Positions 55,553 through 64,000 of a DNA stretch of 64,000 nucleotides are shown one piece after another. Origin of the DNA: Lentinula raphanica (lineage: Eukaryota; Basidiomycota; Agaricomycetes; Agaricales; Omphalotaceae); contig JANVFP010000015.1 of assembly GCA_027919835.1 (NCBI GenBank), positions 186,001-250,000 on the forward strand, given 5' to 3'. The notes beneath the pieces were generated by a model that was given only the letters and a program-made list of their open reading frames with translations, ran no database searches and had not been told where the DNA came from. Position 1 is the stretch's first letter; each line of letters opens with the position of its first letter. A program made the position numbers and the translations under genes.

Positions 55553-55806
55553 GGCGGTAAGGAATGAAAAGGTGATAAGTATAAGCGCCCGCTTTGAACT
55601 TGAACTTGTTCTCGAAAAAGTTCTCATCATCACATCTTTCCTTTCTTCCTTTCTGGCGATTTTGCTTGGCTCTTGTACCGTAACTATCACCGTCGTCGCA
55701 GTCCTTTTGGTCGCTGTCGGCTGTCTTCAATGCGATTGGCTGGACCGTGACCAGAACGGAAGCTGATAAGTCTCCCTTTTGGAGTATCGTTCCTTGACAC
55801 TTGTCT

Positions 55807-57336
55807 ATGACGAACCCCAGACCGCCCTCTTTACGTTCAACACCAAGCGCAAAGGCTGTCAGTACTCTAAGTACAGGACATAAATTGCCTCCAATATCAA
55901 CAGTCACTACCGTTCCTCGTACGCTTCATCTCCAATTTTTCCTCTTTGTTTCTGATTTCAATCTCTTCAGCTTGGGCCAAAGATGAACCACCGTCTCCAC
56001 AGGAAGAAACATCTGCGTCGGTCTCCCAACTACAAGCTCACTCTCTATCCTCCAACGACGTAGCCTCCTTCCGGTCTTCACAGTATGGAAAGCATCAAAG
56101 AGAAGGTTCAAGCAGTCTTAGCCGATGGTTTCCTTTCACTATGCCTCGCCAAGGTGCCAGACCTCCCCCACCCACAGACGACGAGGAGAACGCTCCGATA
56201 CGAGAACTTCATAGAAAGGCGTCGACATTTAGGGATAAACGGCTTTCATGGCTAGCAAACTCGACAGTGCGAGAACCGCCAGCTTCGTTCTCCAAAGAGA
56301 AAACCACTTCAGATGCCGAACGCAATGGGGAAGCCCGACCGAAGCGAAGGGAGTGGAACCTCTCGATATCCATGCCCACCCCTCGTGCTACCTTTACCGT
56401 GAACCAGTCTAACTCACCAGGCTGGGAGACTCCCTGGACTTCCCGCGTCGGCGCACAAGGCCCGTTTCGTTCTCGATCTAGGCATGAAGAGGGAAATGGA
56501 TACGGGGATGAAGAAAACTTAGAAAGTCATTCCGGTCTAAGCGGTTCGAACGATGGTACGAGATGGGAGAGTCGTAGAAAACGTCTGAGGATTTTTCTAC
56601 TGAACAATCCCTATGTTCCATTGGTAGGTCCATTTCTTTCATGAATTTCGCCAATCCTCCTCATGCGATGTCTTAGCTCTTTCGTCTGATCAACATCTCT
56701 TTCACTACCGGAACACTCGCTGTGGCCATTCACATCCGGCAATGGGAGAAACGTTATGGAGTCATGGGCGTCGTTGGTAGCTCACCGTACGTATCGATCG
56801 GTGTTCTTGCCACTCAATCTAATCCCTAACCTTTGACAGCACATTAATCATAATATTTGCTCCCCTCACCCTCGTGCATGTCATTGGTGCAATCTACGTG
56901 CGTGGATATCGCTCTTTCATTTCCCTTAATCACCCGTTGACATCGAACGATCCATGTATAGCTTGAATACTTCGGCCGTCCTCTCGGCCTTTGGCGTACA
57001 TCCGCAAAACTTGCTCATACGCTCTCCGAAGTCCTCTTTATCTGCGCTTGGTCCGCTGCGCTTTCCCTATGCTTTGACAACTTCTTCACTTCCCTCATTC
57101 CCTGCGCTTCACCATCGGCCATCTCATGGTATGACAGCTTACCTCGGCCTAATTACGATCTGCCTACGGTTGAAGGATCCGTAGGCGATGTGCTGTGCGA
57201 TAGTCAATTGGCACTAATGTGCTTGGTTTTCGTGAGCCTGGTAATGTATTGCACGAATCTGGTGATTAGTTTGTACCGGATCTTTGAGAAAGTGAAGTAT
57301 CTTCCTGGTACCACGCTGGGATTTAGGAATAGATGA
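55807..57336 (+). CDS. SRF1-like integral membrane protein
   Basis: Resembles the fungal family named after yeast Srf1 (Spo14 regulatory fragment 1), a regulator of phospholipase D. Five exons (55807-55918, 55971-56623, 56677-56786, 56840-56897, 56962-57336) sum to 1,308 nt, or 435 residues. The N-terminal half is Ser/Pro/Arg-rich and disordered. The C-terminal half has about four transmembrane helices: LFRLINISFTTGTLAVAI, LIIIFAPLTLVHVIGAIYL, LFICAWSAALSLCFDNFFT, and LMCLVFVSLVMYCTNLVI. Between them lies the conserved EYFGRPLGLWRTSAKLAHTL. The family assignment is from memory of fungal homologues and the role in lipid signalling is inferred. Confidence 0.75.
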
Positions 57337-57955
57337 CACAATATCCTGATTTTTTGTTCCCCTCTTACCTTCCTTACTTGCTTTCATATTGCATGCGCTA
57401 CCTCCACTTCTCTCCAGCGATACACTCTCTCCTACAGTTCTCTGATCATGTTTGGGCTGCTGCATACATTTTCCCATTCTCGATTCATTACTTCTCTTTC
57501 GCGTACATGATAATGATGCATTAACGTCTCGCAGTCTTCTGGTTTGGTTCTTCCCTTTGCGCTTTCACCTCTTTATTCTTCTTTCCTTCTCATAACCTCA
57601 TCACATCATGGATTCAACTTTTAACCCAGCGCAATGGCTGCAGTCACTCCTTCATACTGTAGTTGCTAATGTATCATATGTGTATATTTTTGTTCCCTAG
57701 GATAACGATAGAGCAAGGACTCTTTACTCATAGACCTTGAACAATGATTCAGAAGGGCTTTAAAATTCCAATGTCGATAGCGTTGATGAATCATAGCAAG
57801 ACTTCTTCAACTGAACTATCTAAATACAGTCTCCAAACACTCCTCGAGTTCTACGTGCGTAAATTCCTTGATCACATCGTAAATAATATCTTTAGAGGTC
57901 GGAAACGTACAGAGAAGTTGAAACATATTGTCTGGTAACTTATCACACATCCCTT
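57337..57955. other. Intergenic region between SRF1-like gene and F-box array
   Basis: 619 bp with a T/C-rich stretch (about 57340-57600). Small open frames have no domain features. No gene supported. Confidence 0.4.
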
Positions 57956-59233
57956 CTAGGCTAAGCATATTTTCCTCAAGCCGCATCTAGAACGAATGCA
58001 CATCTCCTTCAATTCTTCGAGAGCATTATAACTCTCGAAGTAACGCGAAGGTACAGTGTTCCCTTCTTCATCAAATTCTGTGACGTCGAGCTGGAAAGCA
58101 ACACACAACCGTGTCAGATTGGGCAAGCTCACATTATTCCAGACACCTGTCGGAAATTGTTCTCCGATTCTGAATAAACACAGAGTGCGAAGTTGGGTAT
58201 GGACGACGGAGGTACCGGATGCGGAAGACATGGAAGAAGCCGAAGTCGGAATTCGAAAATGACCTATAGCCAGATATTGCAAATGCGGGCAATGCTCAAG
58301 CAGGGAGCCAACGGTATGACCATCATAACACGATGCATGCAAGACAACCAGGTTTCTGAGATCCAGAGCATCTTTTGTCTGGAGAACAGATATCCTCAGA
58401 GACCGGAGAGAAGTAAAATGGGAAAAGAACCTCTTGTATGATAGTGTGAACCGGAACCCGAGATTTTCTTGTGCGCGATTGCGATTCAGACTGAACTCTT
58501 CGAGAAGAGGGAAAGGGTTCGAGATTATGGAGTTAGAGGTTGGACCAGCAGCCACCTTGGTCGATATTGTATCGGTGAGCAGCTTGAGAGCCCTCGGAAC
58601 ATTCGACGTGATATGGAAACGTCTCCACCTTCCAGTATAAGACGCTATGTGGTTCAAGAGAACGAGGACAGCGGCAAGATCTACATCATGAAGACGGGGC
58701 CAAGAATGATGCACTTCCAAACCGATATCAAGTGGAAGGCACGGTCCAGACCGACGTAGGAGTTCTCCTGCGAATTCAGCAAAGCTCGAAAGACTGATTA
58801 TATCATCTAATGGAAGCCCTCCAGTGTTTATATGGATCGAACGCCAGATCGTAGGATACGATAGTGCAACTCTTCGCCACCACGAGCACACCCAGGTCAA
58901 CGACAGCGCTCCTGCCCAAGACTGCTTTTGACGGGGTGAATCTCTCCTTTCGATATACGTAGCGAATTCGTGCCATTGATGAGAGACTGCGAACAGAAAA
59001 ACTAGCTGCAGAATCTCTGTAGAGAGCAGCCGTATTGGGAAAACCGAGGAATGAGATGACGGCCTTGGATACACGCAAGCGACATTCGAATTAACGACGG
59101 TATCCTGCGAATGCTCTAGGTTGCTGTGAGTGGTGTTTGCTGTGGTCATTGGTGCCTCTAAACGTTCACAACGCATGTCTGGCACATTACTGGTCAATAT
59201 ATGAGGTGAGCCATAATTTTGAGAGTCTTCCAT
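57956..59233 (-). CDS. F-box-like protein, copy 1, C-terminally short
   Basis: Intronless, 425 residues. The F-box-like domain is at about residues 68-135: FPIRLLSTEILQLVFLFAV, then LSLTWVCSWWRRVALSYPTIW. The rest has weak leucine-rich repeats (LRNLVVLHASCYDGH, CPHLQYLAIGHF). Such proteins recruit targets to SCF ubiquitin ligases, and Agaricomycete genomes carry many. Compared with its array neighbours (about 477 and 495 residues) it stops early at GLRKICLA, losing the last 70 or so residues. Either the paralogues gained a tail or this copy lost one. Confidence 0.82.
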   Translation of the reverse strand: MEDSQNYGSPHILTSNVPDMRCERLEAPMTTANTTHSNLEHSQDTVVNSNVACVYPRPSSHSSVFPIRLLSTEILQLVFLFAVSHQWHEFATYIERRDSPRQKQSWAGALSLTWVCSWWRRVALSYPTIWRSIHINTGGLPLDDIISLSSFAEFAGELLRRSGPCLPLDIGLEVHHSWPRLHDVDLAAVLVLLNHIASYTGRWRRFHITSNVPRALKLLTDTISTKVAAGPTSNSIISNPFPLLEEFSLNRNRAQENLGFRFTLSYKRFFSHFTSLRSLRISVLQTKDALDLRNLVVLHASCYDGHTVGSLLEHCPHLQYLAIGHFRIPTSASSMSSASGTSVVHTQLRTLCLFRIGEQFPTGVWNNVSLPNLTRLCVAFQLDVTEFDEEGNTVPSRYFESYNALEELKEMCIRSRCGLRKICLA

Positions 59234-59790
59234 TGAAGAAGAGGAGGAGGAGGAGACAAATTTTCGTCGGTCGCGTCGTGCCCCCTTTTCAGATTTAAAA
59301 CTCCGTTGCTCCCACCCTTCAGCGCGCTCTTTCCCTCGACATCACTATCTTGCTTTATTCAGATAGTCTCTTTGAATCACTCTCAGGTGGGGGAAGAGGA
59401 GAGCCTATGTATGTATCAACCAGTGGTAAGCTTAAGCTAGTGATACTGCATACCGTCTTTTTATGTAATGGTATGGTTCACGTAGTCTCTTTGAATCACT
59501 CTCAGGTGGGGGAAGAGGAGAGCCTATGTATGTATCAGCCAGTGGTAAGCTTAAGCTAGTGATACTGCATACCGTCTTTTTAATGGTATGGTTCACGCAC
59601 GGGATAATGAAACAAGATTTTTGTTGTATTAGACTCTCTAATTCACGGAGAGTACTTGATCACATTCATGAATATATGATTGGTTGTATGACTTTGGTGT
59701 ACTGTCTGTCTGGACAGACAAGATGTGAAGATACCAAGGAAGGTGTAACGTGTAAGATAGACGATTCTGTATATGCCAGAAGACTCTCCT
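59234..59790. other. Intergenic region with tandem 119/115-bp repeat
   Basis: 557 bp upstream of F-box copy 1. It contains the box CCCACCCTTC (59311-59320) shared by the array and a direct duplication described separately. No gene. Confidence 0.5.
59364..59597 (+). repeat. Tandem direct repeat, two units of 119 and 115 bp
   Basis: Units 59364-59482 and 59483-59597 are almost identical. They differ by one A/G change in the middle and a 4-base deletion near the end of the second. Each unit begins TAGTCTCTTTGAATCAC and ends GGTATGGTTCACG. It is a recent local duplication without coding potential. Confidence 0.9.
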
Positions 59791-61224
59791 CTAGAGAGTG
59801 GAAGACACTAACTCTAAATAGTTCTCGGACTCTATGTCAGTGAGCTGAGCATTTACATAATAACCAGCATCTTTAGTGCATGGAAATGCAAAGAGAATAT
59901 CATACATACTGCGCGGGATCTCTGCACCTGGACAAGTTTCTGAGCAGATCCCTATTTCACGCAAGGCACAACCAGAACGAATGCATGTGTCCTTCAATTC
60001 TGTAAGGGCATTATAGCTCTCGAAGTAATGGGAGGGTGCGATGTTTCCTTCTTCGTCTTCATCTACGCGGATCGCGAAAGCGAGAGCCAGTTTAGTAAGA
60101 TTGGGAAAACTGACATCGGTCCAAACACCTGTAGGAAATCTCTCTCCGATTTTGGATAGACACAGTGTTCTGAGGTGAGTATGGACAATAGAGGTGATGC
60201 TGGATGTCGGAGAAGGTGGAGCAGAAGGTGGAAGCGATTGGAAGTGACCCATACCGAGATATTTCAAATGCGGGCATTGTTTGAGCAGAGGGCCAAAGGT
60301 ATGGCCAGCGTAAAATGGAACCTGCAAGAACACCAAGTTTCTAAGATCGAGCGCGTCTATTAGTTGAAAACTGGACGCCCTTAGAGACCGGAGGGAATGA
60401 CAATGGGTAAAAAGCCCCCTGAATGAAGGAGCGCTACCCGAAAATGGCAGAGAATCTTGAAACATATCGACGAAGTTGATCTCCTCCAGAAGAGGGAAAG
60501 GAGTCGACGTTGTGGGGTCGGAGATTAGACCAGCAGCCATCTTGGTCGTTAATATATTGGTGAACTGCGTGAAGCTCTCCGGATCATTGGAAATGATTTG
60601 GAAGTGTCTCCATCTCCCAGTATAAGTTGATACGCAGTTCAAGAGATCGAAAACAGCGGCAAGATTCACATGGTGGTGCCACTCTGTCGACGCCCAATCA
60701 TTCCAATCGAACATCAGCTTTAAACCGATATCGAGGGGAAGGCACGGTCCAGAACGACGTAGGCATTCACCTACGAAGTCTACAAACCCTGAATGAGTGA
60801 TAGAGTCATCTAGTGGAAGGGAACCGAAGTTTATATGGATGGACCGCCAGATTGTAGGATATGACAATGCAACTTTTCGCCACCACGAGCACACCCAGGT
60901 TAATGATAACACTCCTGCCCAGGACTGCCCTTGATGCGATGGAATTCTCAACTTAAGATGGGTAGCAAATTCGCGCCATTGATGAGAGACTGCGAACAAG
61001 AAGATCAGCTGTAGAATCTCCGTAGAAAGCAGTCGTATTGGGACAATTGCGGAATGAGATAACGGTCTCGGACGAGCGAAATTCGAATCAACGACGGTAT
61101 CCTGCGAACGCTCTAGGTTTCTGTGAGTTGCTGTGGTCATCGGGAGGTCTGAACGTTCGCGACGCGTGATCGACACATCATCGATCGATAATTTTGGGGA
61201 ACCATGATTTTGAGAGTCCTCCAT
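59791..61224 (-). CDS. F-box-like protein, copy 2
   Basis: Intronless, 477 residues from the chosen start. The first in-frame ATG at 61296 would add 24 residues, but all array members begin MEDS, so 61224 is preferred. F-box-like domain: VPIRLLSTEILQLIFLFAV and WVCSWWRKVALSYPTIW. Leucine-rich segments follow (LRNLVFLQVPFYAGHTFGPL, CPHLKYLGMGHF), and the protein has a full-length C-terminus relative to copy 1. Expected substrate adaptor of an SCF ubiquitin ligase; target unknown. Confidence 0.82.
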   Translation of the reverse strand: MEDSQNHGSPKLSIDDVSITRRERSDLPMTTATHRNLERSQDTVVDSNFARPRPLSHSAIVPIRLLSTEILQLIFLFAVSHQWREFATHLKLRIPSHQGQSWAGVLSLTWVCSWWRKVALSYPTIWRSIHINFGSLPLDDSITHSGFVDFVGECLRRSGPCLPLDIGLKLMFDWNDWASTEWHHHVNLAAVFDLLNCVSTYTGRWRHFQIISNDPESFTQFTNILTTKMAAGLISDPTTSTPFPLLEEINFVDMFQDSLPFSGSAPSFRGLFTHCHSLRSLRASSFQLIDALDLRNLVFLQVPFYAGHTFGPLLKQCPHLKYLGMGHFQSLPPSAPPSPTSSITSIVHTHLRTLCLSKIGERFPTGVWTDVSFPNLTKLALAFAIRVDEDEEGNIAPSHYFESYNALTELKDTCIRSGCALREIGICSETCPGAEIPRSMYDILFAFPCTKDAGYYVNAQLTDIESENYLELVSSTL

Positions 61225-61586
61225 TGAGCAAGAAGATGGTAAAGAATCAGAGCGGTCGAAACACGCGTGCCCGTGTTCGAACTCCGTCGTTCCCACCCTT
61301 CGGCTTACAAGTTACAGCCTACAGCTTTTTGTACGATGAGGTCGTATTTTCCCGGTATCGTCTCGGCACCATAGATAGCTACAGGAATGCGTAATTTGAG
61401 TTGTGCATTTTCGCCTTGAAAGTATTCATGAATCATGATCAATGCCTCGCAGTCTTAGGCCTGCCGTTGGCGTTGTCAGATTAAGCGCCAAGTCTTTCCA
61501 TTGCTCCTCTTAACCTCAGAGTCATCACAAATGTGGAAAGCTACTGTATTGTGAATTTATCTTCGACAAATCATCTAGAGTTGGAA
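61225..61586. other. Intergenic region upstream of F-box copy 2
   Basis: 362 bp. The shared box CCCACCCTTC lies at 61292-61301, about 70 bp before the start. Nothing else recognised. Confidence 0.45.
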
Positions 61587-63074
61587 TCAACAGGACCGAA
61601 CTGGCAATTCACCCAGATACTCCAGATAGGCCTCCCACTCCTTACCCTCGAGCCACTCACAAATTTCGGTAGTGCAGTTTGGAGACTGTGAGCGCGGAAA
61701 CTCACGGACAATACTGTGCATCCTGCTCGGAATCCTAGCACCACACGTTCTGTCACTGATCCATATTTTCTGTAATAAGCATCCTGAACGAATGCACATG
61801 AGCTTCAATTCTTCAAGTGCGTTGGGGCCTTCAAAATAAGGTGAGGGTAGCTCAATTGCGTCATCGTCTTGCCAATATGCTTGGAGTTGGAAAGCGACTC
61901 CCAGTTGCGTGAGGTTGGGCAAGCTAACATCGTTCCAGACTCCCAGTGGAAACCAGTCTCCGATTTTTGTTAAACATAAACGAGTGAGGTGTGTATGGAC
62001 AATGGGTAGCTTTGGAGGTGCAGGAGCAGATGATGGTGGATCCATATACAGATAATCCATACTCATGTATTTCAAATGCGGACATTGCTCAAGCAGAGAG
62101 CCAAAGGAATGGCCAGAGTAATGTGAAGTCCGCAAGAAAACCAAGTTTTTGAGATCGAAAGCGTCGGTGCTCCGAAGACTGTAGAGACCTAAGTTCCGGA
62201 GAGAAGGACAAGTGGTGACACTGAAAAGCTGCTGAAATGGATTGTCATGATCTATAGGATCTGAAGAGTCATACAGGACAACGAATTCGATCTCCTCGAG
62301 GTAAGGGAGAGACGCGGCCGTCGTAGTGGAGTTGGAAGTTGGACGCGCAGCCATTTTGGCAGCTATGATATCTGTAAACTGCCTGCAAGCCATTGGAAGA
62401 TTCGACCTGATTTTGAATTGTCTCAATCGACCAGCATAGTCTGCTACGTGGCTCAAGACTTTGAGGGTCTCGGCCTGATTCTTGTTCTGCTTGTCTAACT
62501 GCAGTTCGTCTGAATAAAGCCACATATCATAGGCATTCAGGTGCAAACCAATATCAAGAGGAAGGTGTTGCCCAGAACGACGTAGGCATTCTCCTACAAA
62601 CTCCGCAAACCCTGGGTGAGTGACAGAGTCCTCCGTCCAGTACAAACCAGCGGTTATATAGATAGAGCACCAGATAACAGGATACGACAAAGCGACTCTT
62701 CGCCATGATGAACACACCCAGGATAATGATAGCGCTCCTGCCCAGGATTGCTTTCGACGCGGTTCCAGAGCAGACTTTTTGATGTACGTAGCGAATCCGT
62801 GCGGTTTATCATACGCTGCGAACAGGAAGATCAGCTGCAGTAGCTCTGTGGAAAGCGGCCGGATCGGAAAAAACGAGGATTGCTGAGATGGAGGCTTCTG
62901 GGTAAGACTAGCGGCATTCGAATCCAATTGGCCAATGATAGTATGTTGCGTTGAACGCTCTGGGTTGCTGCATGCGTTTCCTATGATCGTAGATGGCTCT
63001 GAAGCCTCGCAGCGTGTGGTCATGTCATTATCATACGGCATGAGTGCTAGGTCGTAACTTCCAGAGTCCTCCAT
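61587..63074 (-). CDS. F-box-like protein, copy 3
   Basis: Intronless, 495 residues, starting MEDSGSYD. F-box-like domain: FPIRPLSTELLQLIFLFAA and LSLSWVCSSWRRVALSYPVIW. The leucine-rich part reads LKNLVFLRTSHYSGHSFGSLLEQCPHLKYM, close to the other members. The C-terminal part includes IRSGCLLQKIWISD, shared with copy 4. Copies 3 and 4 look more alike than either is to copies 1 and 2. Confidence 0.82.
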   Translation of the reverse strand: MEDSGSYDLALMPYDNDMTTRCEASEPSTIIGNACSNPERSTQHTIIGQLDSNAASLTQKPPSQQSSFFPIRPLSTELLQLIFLFAAYDKPHGFATYIKKSALEPRRKQSWAGALSLSWVCSSWRRVALSYPVIWCSIYITAGLYWTEDSVTHPGFAEFVGECLRRSGQHLPLDIGLHLNAYDMWLYSDELQLDKQNKNQAETLKVLSHVADYAGRLRQFKIRSNLPMACRQFTDIIAAKMAARPTSNSTTTAASLPYLEEIEFVVLYDSSDPIDHDNPFQQLFSVTTCPSLRNLGLYSLRSTDAFDLKNLVFLRTSHYSGHSFGSLLEQCPHLKYMSMDYLYMDPPSSAPAPPKLPIVHTHLTRLCLTKIGDWFPLGVWNDVSLPNLTQLGVAFQLQAYWQDDDAIELPSPYFEGPNALEELKLMCIRSGCLLQKIWISDRTCGARIPSRMHSIVREFPRSQSPNCTTEICEWLEGKEWEAYLEYLGELPVRSC

Positions 63075-63449
63075 TGAGAAAGAAGATGAGTAGACGATTC
63101 AAGCCGTGCCCCTTTTTGCAGAGTTCGATTCCCACCCTGTTCCCACCCTTCGGCACAAGAGGCAGCTCCTATCTTTCCCCATCGTCAATCCATACAAGTT
63201 CTTGCATGATGTTTATGAGGTCGTACTTTCTCGGTAACTTCTCAGTATCGCAGATAACCACGAGGATTCTTATGCTGAGTTGTTGATTCTCGCATTTTCG
63301 GATGCTTGGCTGCCATTGAATCGAGTCCTTCCCTTGCACTTTCATTTTCCATCTCCTTCTTCTCTTGACCTCATCACAACAACCGGATACGTTGACTGAT
63401 GCTGCACTGTGTACTCACTATGTAGCATTGACACATACTAGGGACGGAA
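63075..63449. other. Intergenic region upstream of F-box copy 3
   Basis: 375 bp with the shared box CCCACCCTTC at 63142-63151, preceded by a near copy CCCACCCTGT at 63131. A TTCGATTCCC word here resembles a tRNA B box but has no matching cloverleaf. Confidence 0.45.
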
Positions 63450-64000
63450 TCAACAAGACCGTACTGACGATTCATCTAAATACTCCAAATATGCCTCGCA
63501 CTCTATGCCATCCGGTTCCTCGCTCATCTCAGTACTAAAAGCTGGGGACTGTGAGCGCGGAAATTCACGGAGAATACTGTGCATCCTTCTTGGGAGGCTC
63601 GCACCATGCGTTTCAATGCCTACCCATATTTTTTGCAATAGGCATCCTGAATGAATGCACATGACCTTCAACTCTTCGAGTGCATTGGCGCCCTCGAAAT
63701 AACGCGAGGGCAACTCAAATCCTTCATCTTCTTCTTCATAAGGTTCGAGATGAAACGCGACACCCAGTTGGATAAGATTGGGCAAGCAGACATTGGTCCA
63801 GACCCCCAGTGGAAAGTACTCTCCAATCTTGGTTAGACACAGACGGGTGAGGTGATGATGCACAATGGACGGGAAGAGCAAATCTGGAGACGTAGACGCA
63901 GGATCAGAGGTCGGAGCCGAGTCGAAGTAGTCCACGCCCAGATATTTCAAACGTGGGCATTGTACGAGCAGAGAGCCAAAGGAAAAGCCGACGTAATTTG
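63450..64000 (-). CDS. F-box-like protein, copy 4, partial at window edge
   Basis: Only the C-terminal 180 or so residues lie in the window; the start and F-box are beyond 64000. Conserved pieces include LTRLCLTKIGEYFPLGVWTNV, IHSGCLLQKIWVG and a terminal ECEAYLEYLDESSVRSC, which matches the end of copy 3 (EAYLEYLGELPVRSC). The frame is open to the edge. Confidence 0.8.
   Translation of the reverse strand, partial: NYVGFSFGSLLVQCPRLKYLGVDYFDSAPTSDPASTSPDLLFPSIVHHHLTRLCLTKIGEYFPLGVWTNVCLPNLIQLGVAFHLEPYEEEDEGFELPSRYFEGANALEELKVMCIHSGCLLQKIWVGIETHGASLPRRMHSILREFPRSQSPAFSTEMSEEPDGIECEAYLEYLDESSVRSC

Noticed and set aside
55518..55766. 82-codon hydrophobic frame between PIP30-like and SRF1-like genes
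   Set aside because: It is partly antisense to the PIP30-like first exon; its hydrophobicity comes from pyrimidine-rich promoter DNA.
63121..63140. Possible tRNA B-box-like TTCGATTCCC
   Set aside because: No A box or foldable cloverleaf around it; it lies in the F-box leader region.

Overview
The window is nuclear DNA of a filamentous basidiomycete, most likely a mushroom-forming Agaricomycete. The evidence is dense gene packing on both strands, many spliceosomal introns of about 50-60 bp with GTRNGY donors and short AG acceptors, several very small exons, a head-to-tail family of F-box-like genes, a multigene P450 family, and a DIRS-like retroelement of the kind common in these fungi. I see no rRNA, tRNA or CRISPR features. 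Gene models were spliced by hand. For the genes where I give an exact residue count, the exon lengths sum to an intact reading frame.

Layout. 1-4.0 kb is a transposon-rich edge: a decayed DIRS-like retrotransposon (gag-like ORF with a zinc knuckle, then a reverse transcriptase carrying a possible intron), and a 760-bp non-autonomous DNA transposon with 83/84-bp terminal inverted repeats and a perfect 8-bp target duplication. 4.5-10.4 kb holds an Old Yellow Enzyme, a secreted protein of unknown function and a 14-exon flavocytochrome b2. 10.6-14.7 kb has a SAP-like/coiled-coil protein and a Fus3/Kss1-type MAP kinase. After a 2-kb gene-poor gap come CBF5/dyskerin and RPL22, divergently transcribed from one 0.55-kb intergenic region, then a DHX29-like DEVH helicase.

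25.8-48.2 kb is framed by two paralogous cytochrome P450 genes in opposite orientation. Between them lie INO80, fumarase, PEX11, lipoyl synthase, an XRCC2-like RecA paralogue and a large coiled-coil protein. 48.3-57.3 kb has SLX9, a hydantoinase A/oxoprolinase-DUF917 fusion, ESS2/DGCR14, a FAM192A/PIP30-type protein and an SRF1-type membrane protein. 58-64 kb is a tandem array of at least four F-box-like genes on the minus strand, the last one running off the window.

The genes do not form one pathway. Local themes are mitochondrial and peroxisomal metabolism (flavocytochrome b2, fumarase, lipoyl synthase, PEX11), ribosome production and translation (CBF5, RPL22, SLX9, DHX29-like), and fast-evolving accessory families (P450s, F-box array, transposons). 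The least explained items are the 760-bp transposon, the intron in the retroelement reverse transcriptase, the GC-AG introns in the flavocytochrome b2 gene, the secreted orphan protein, and the F-box array with its shared upstream box.
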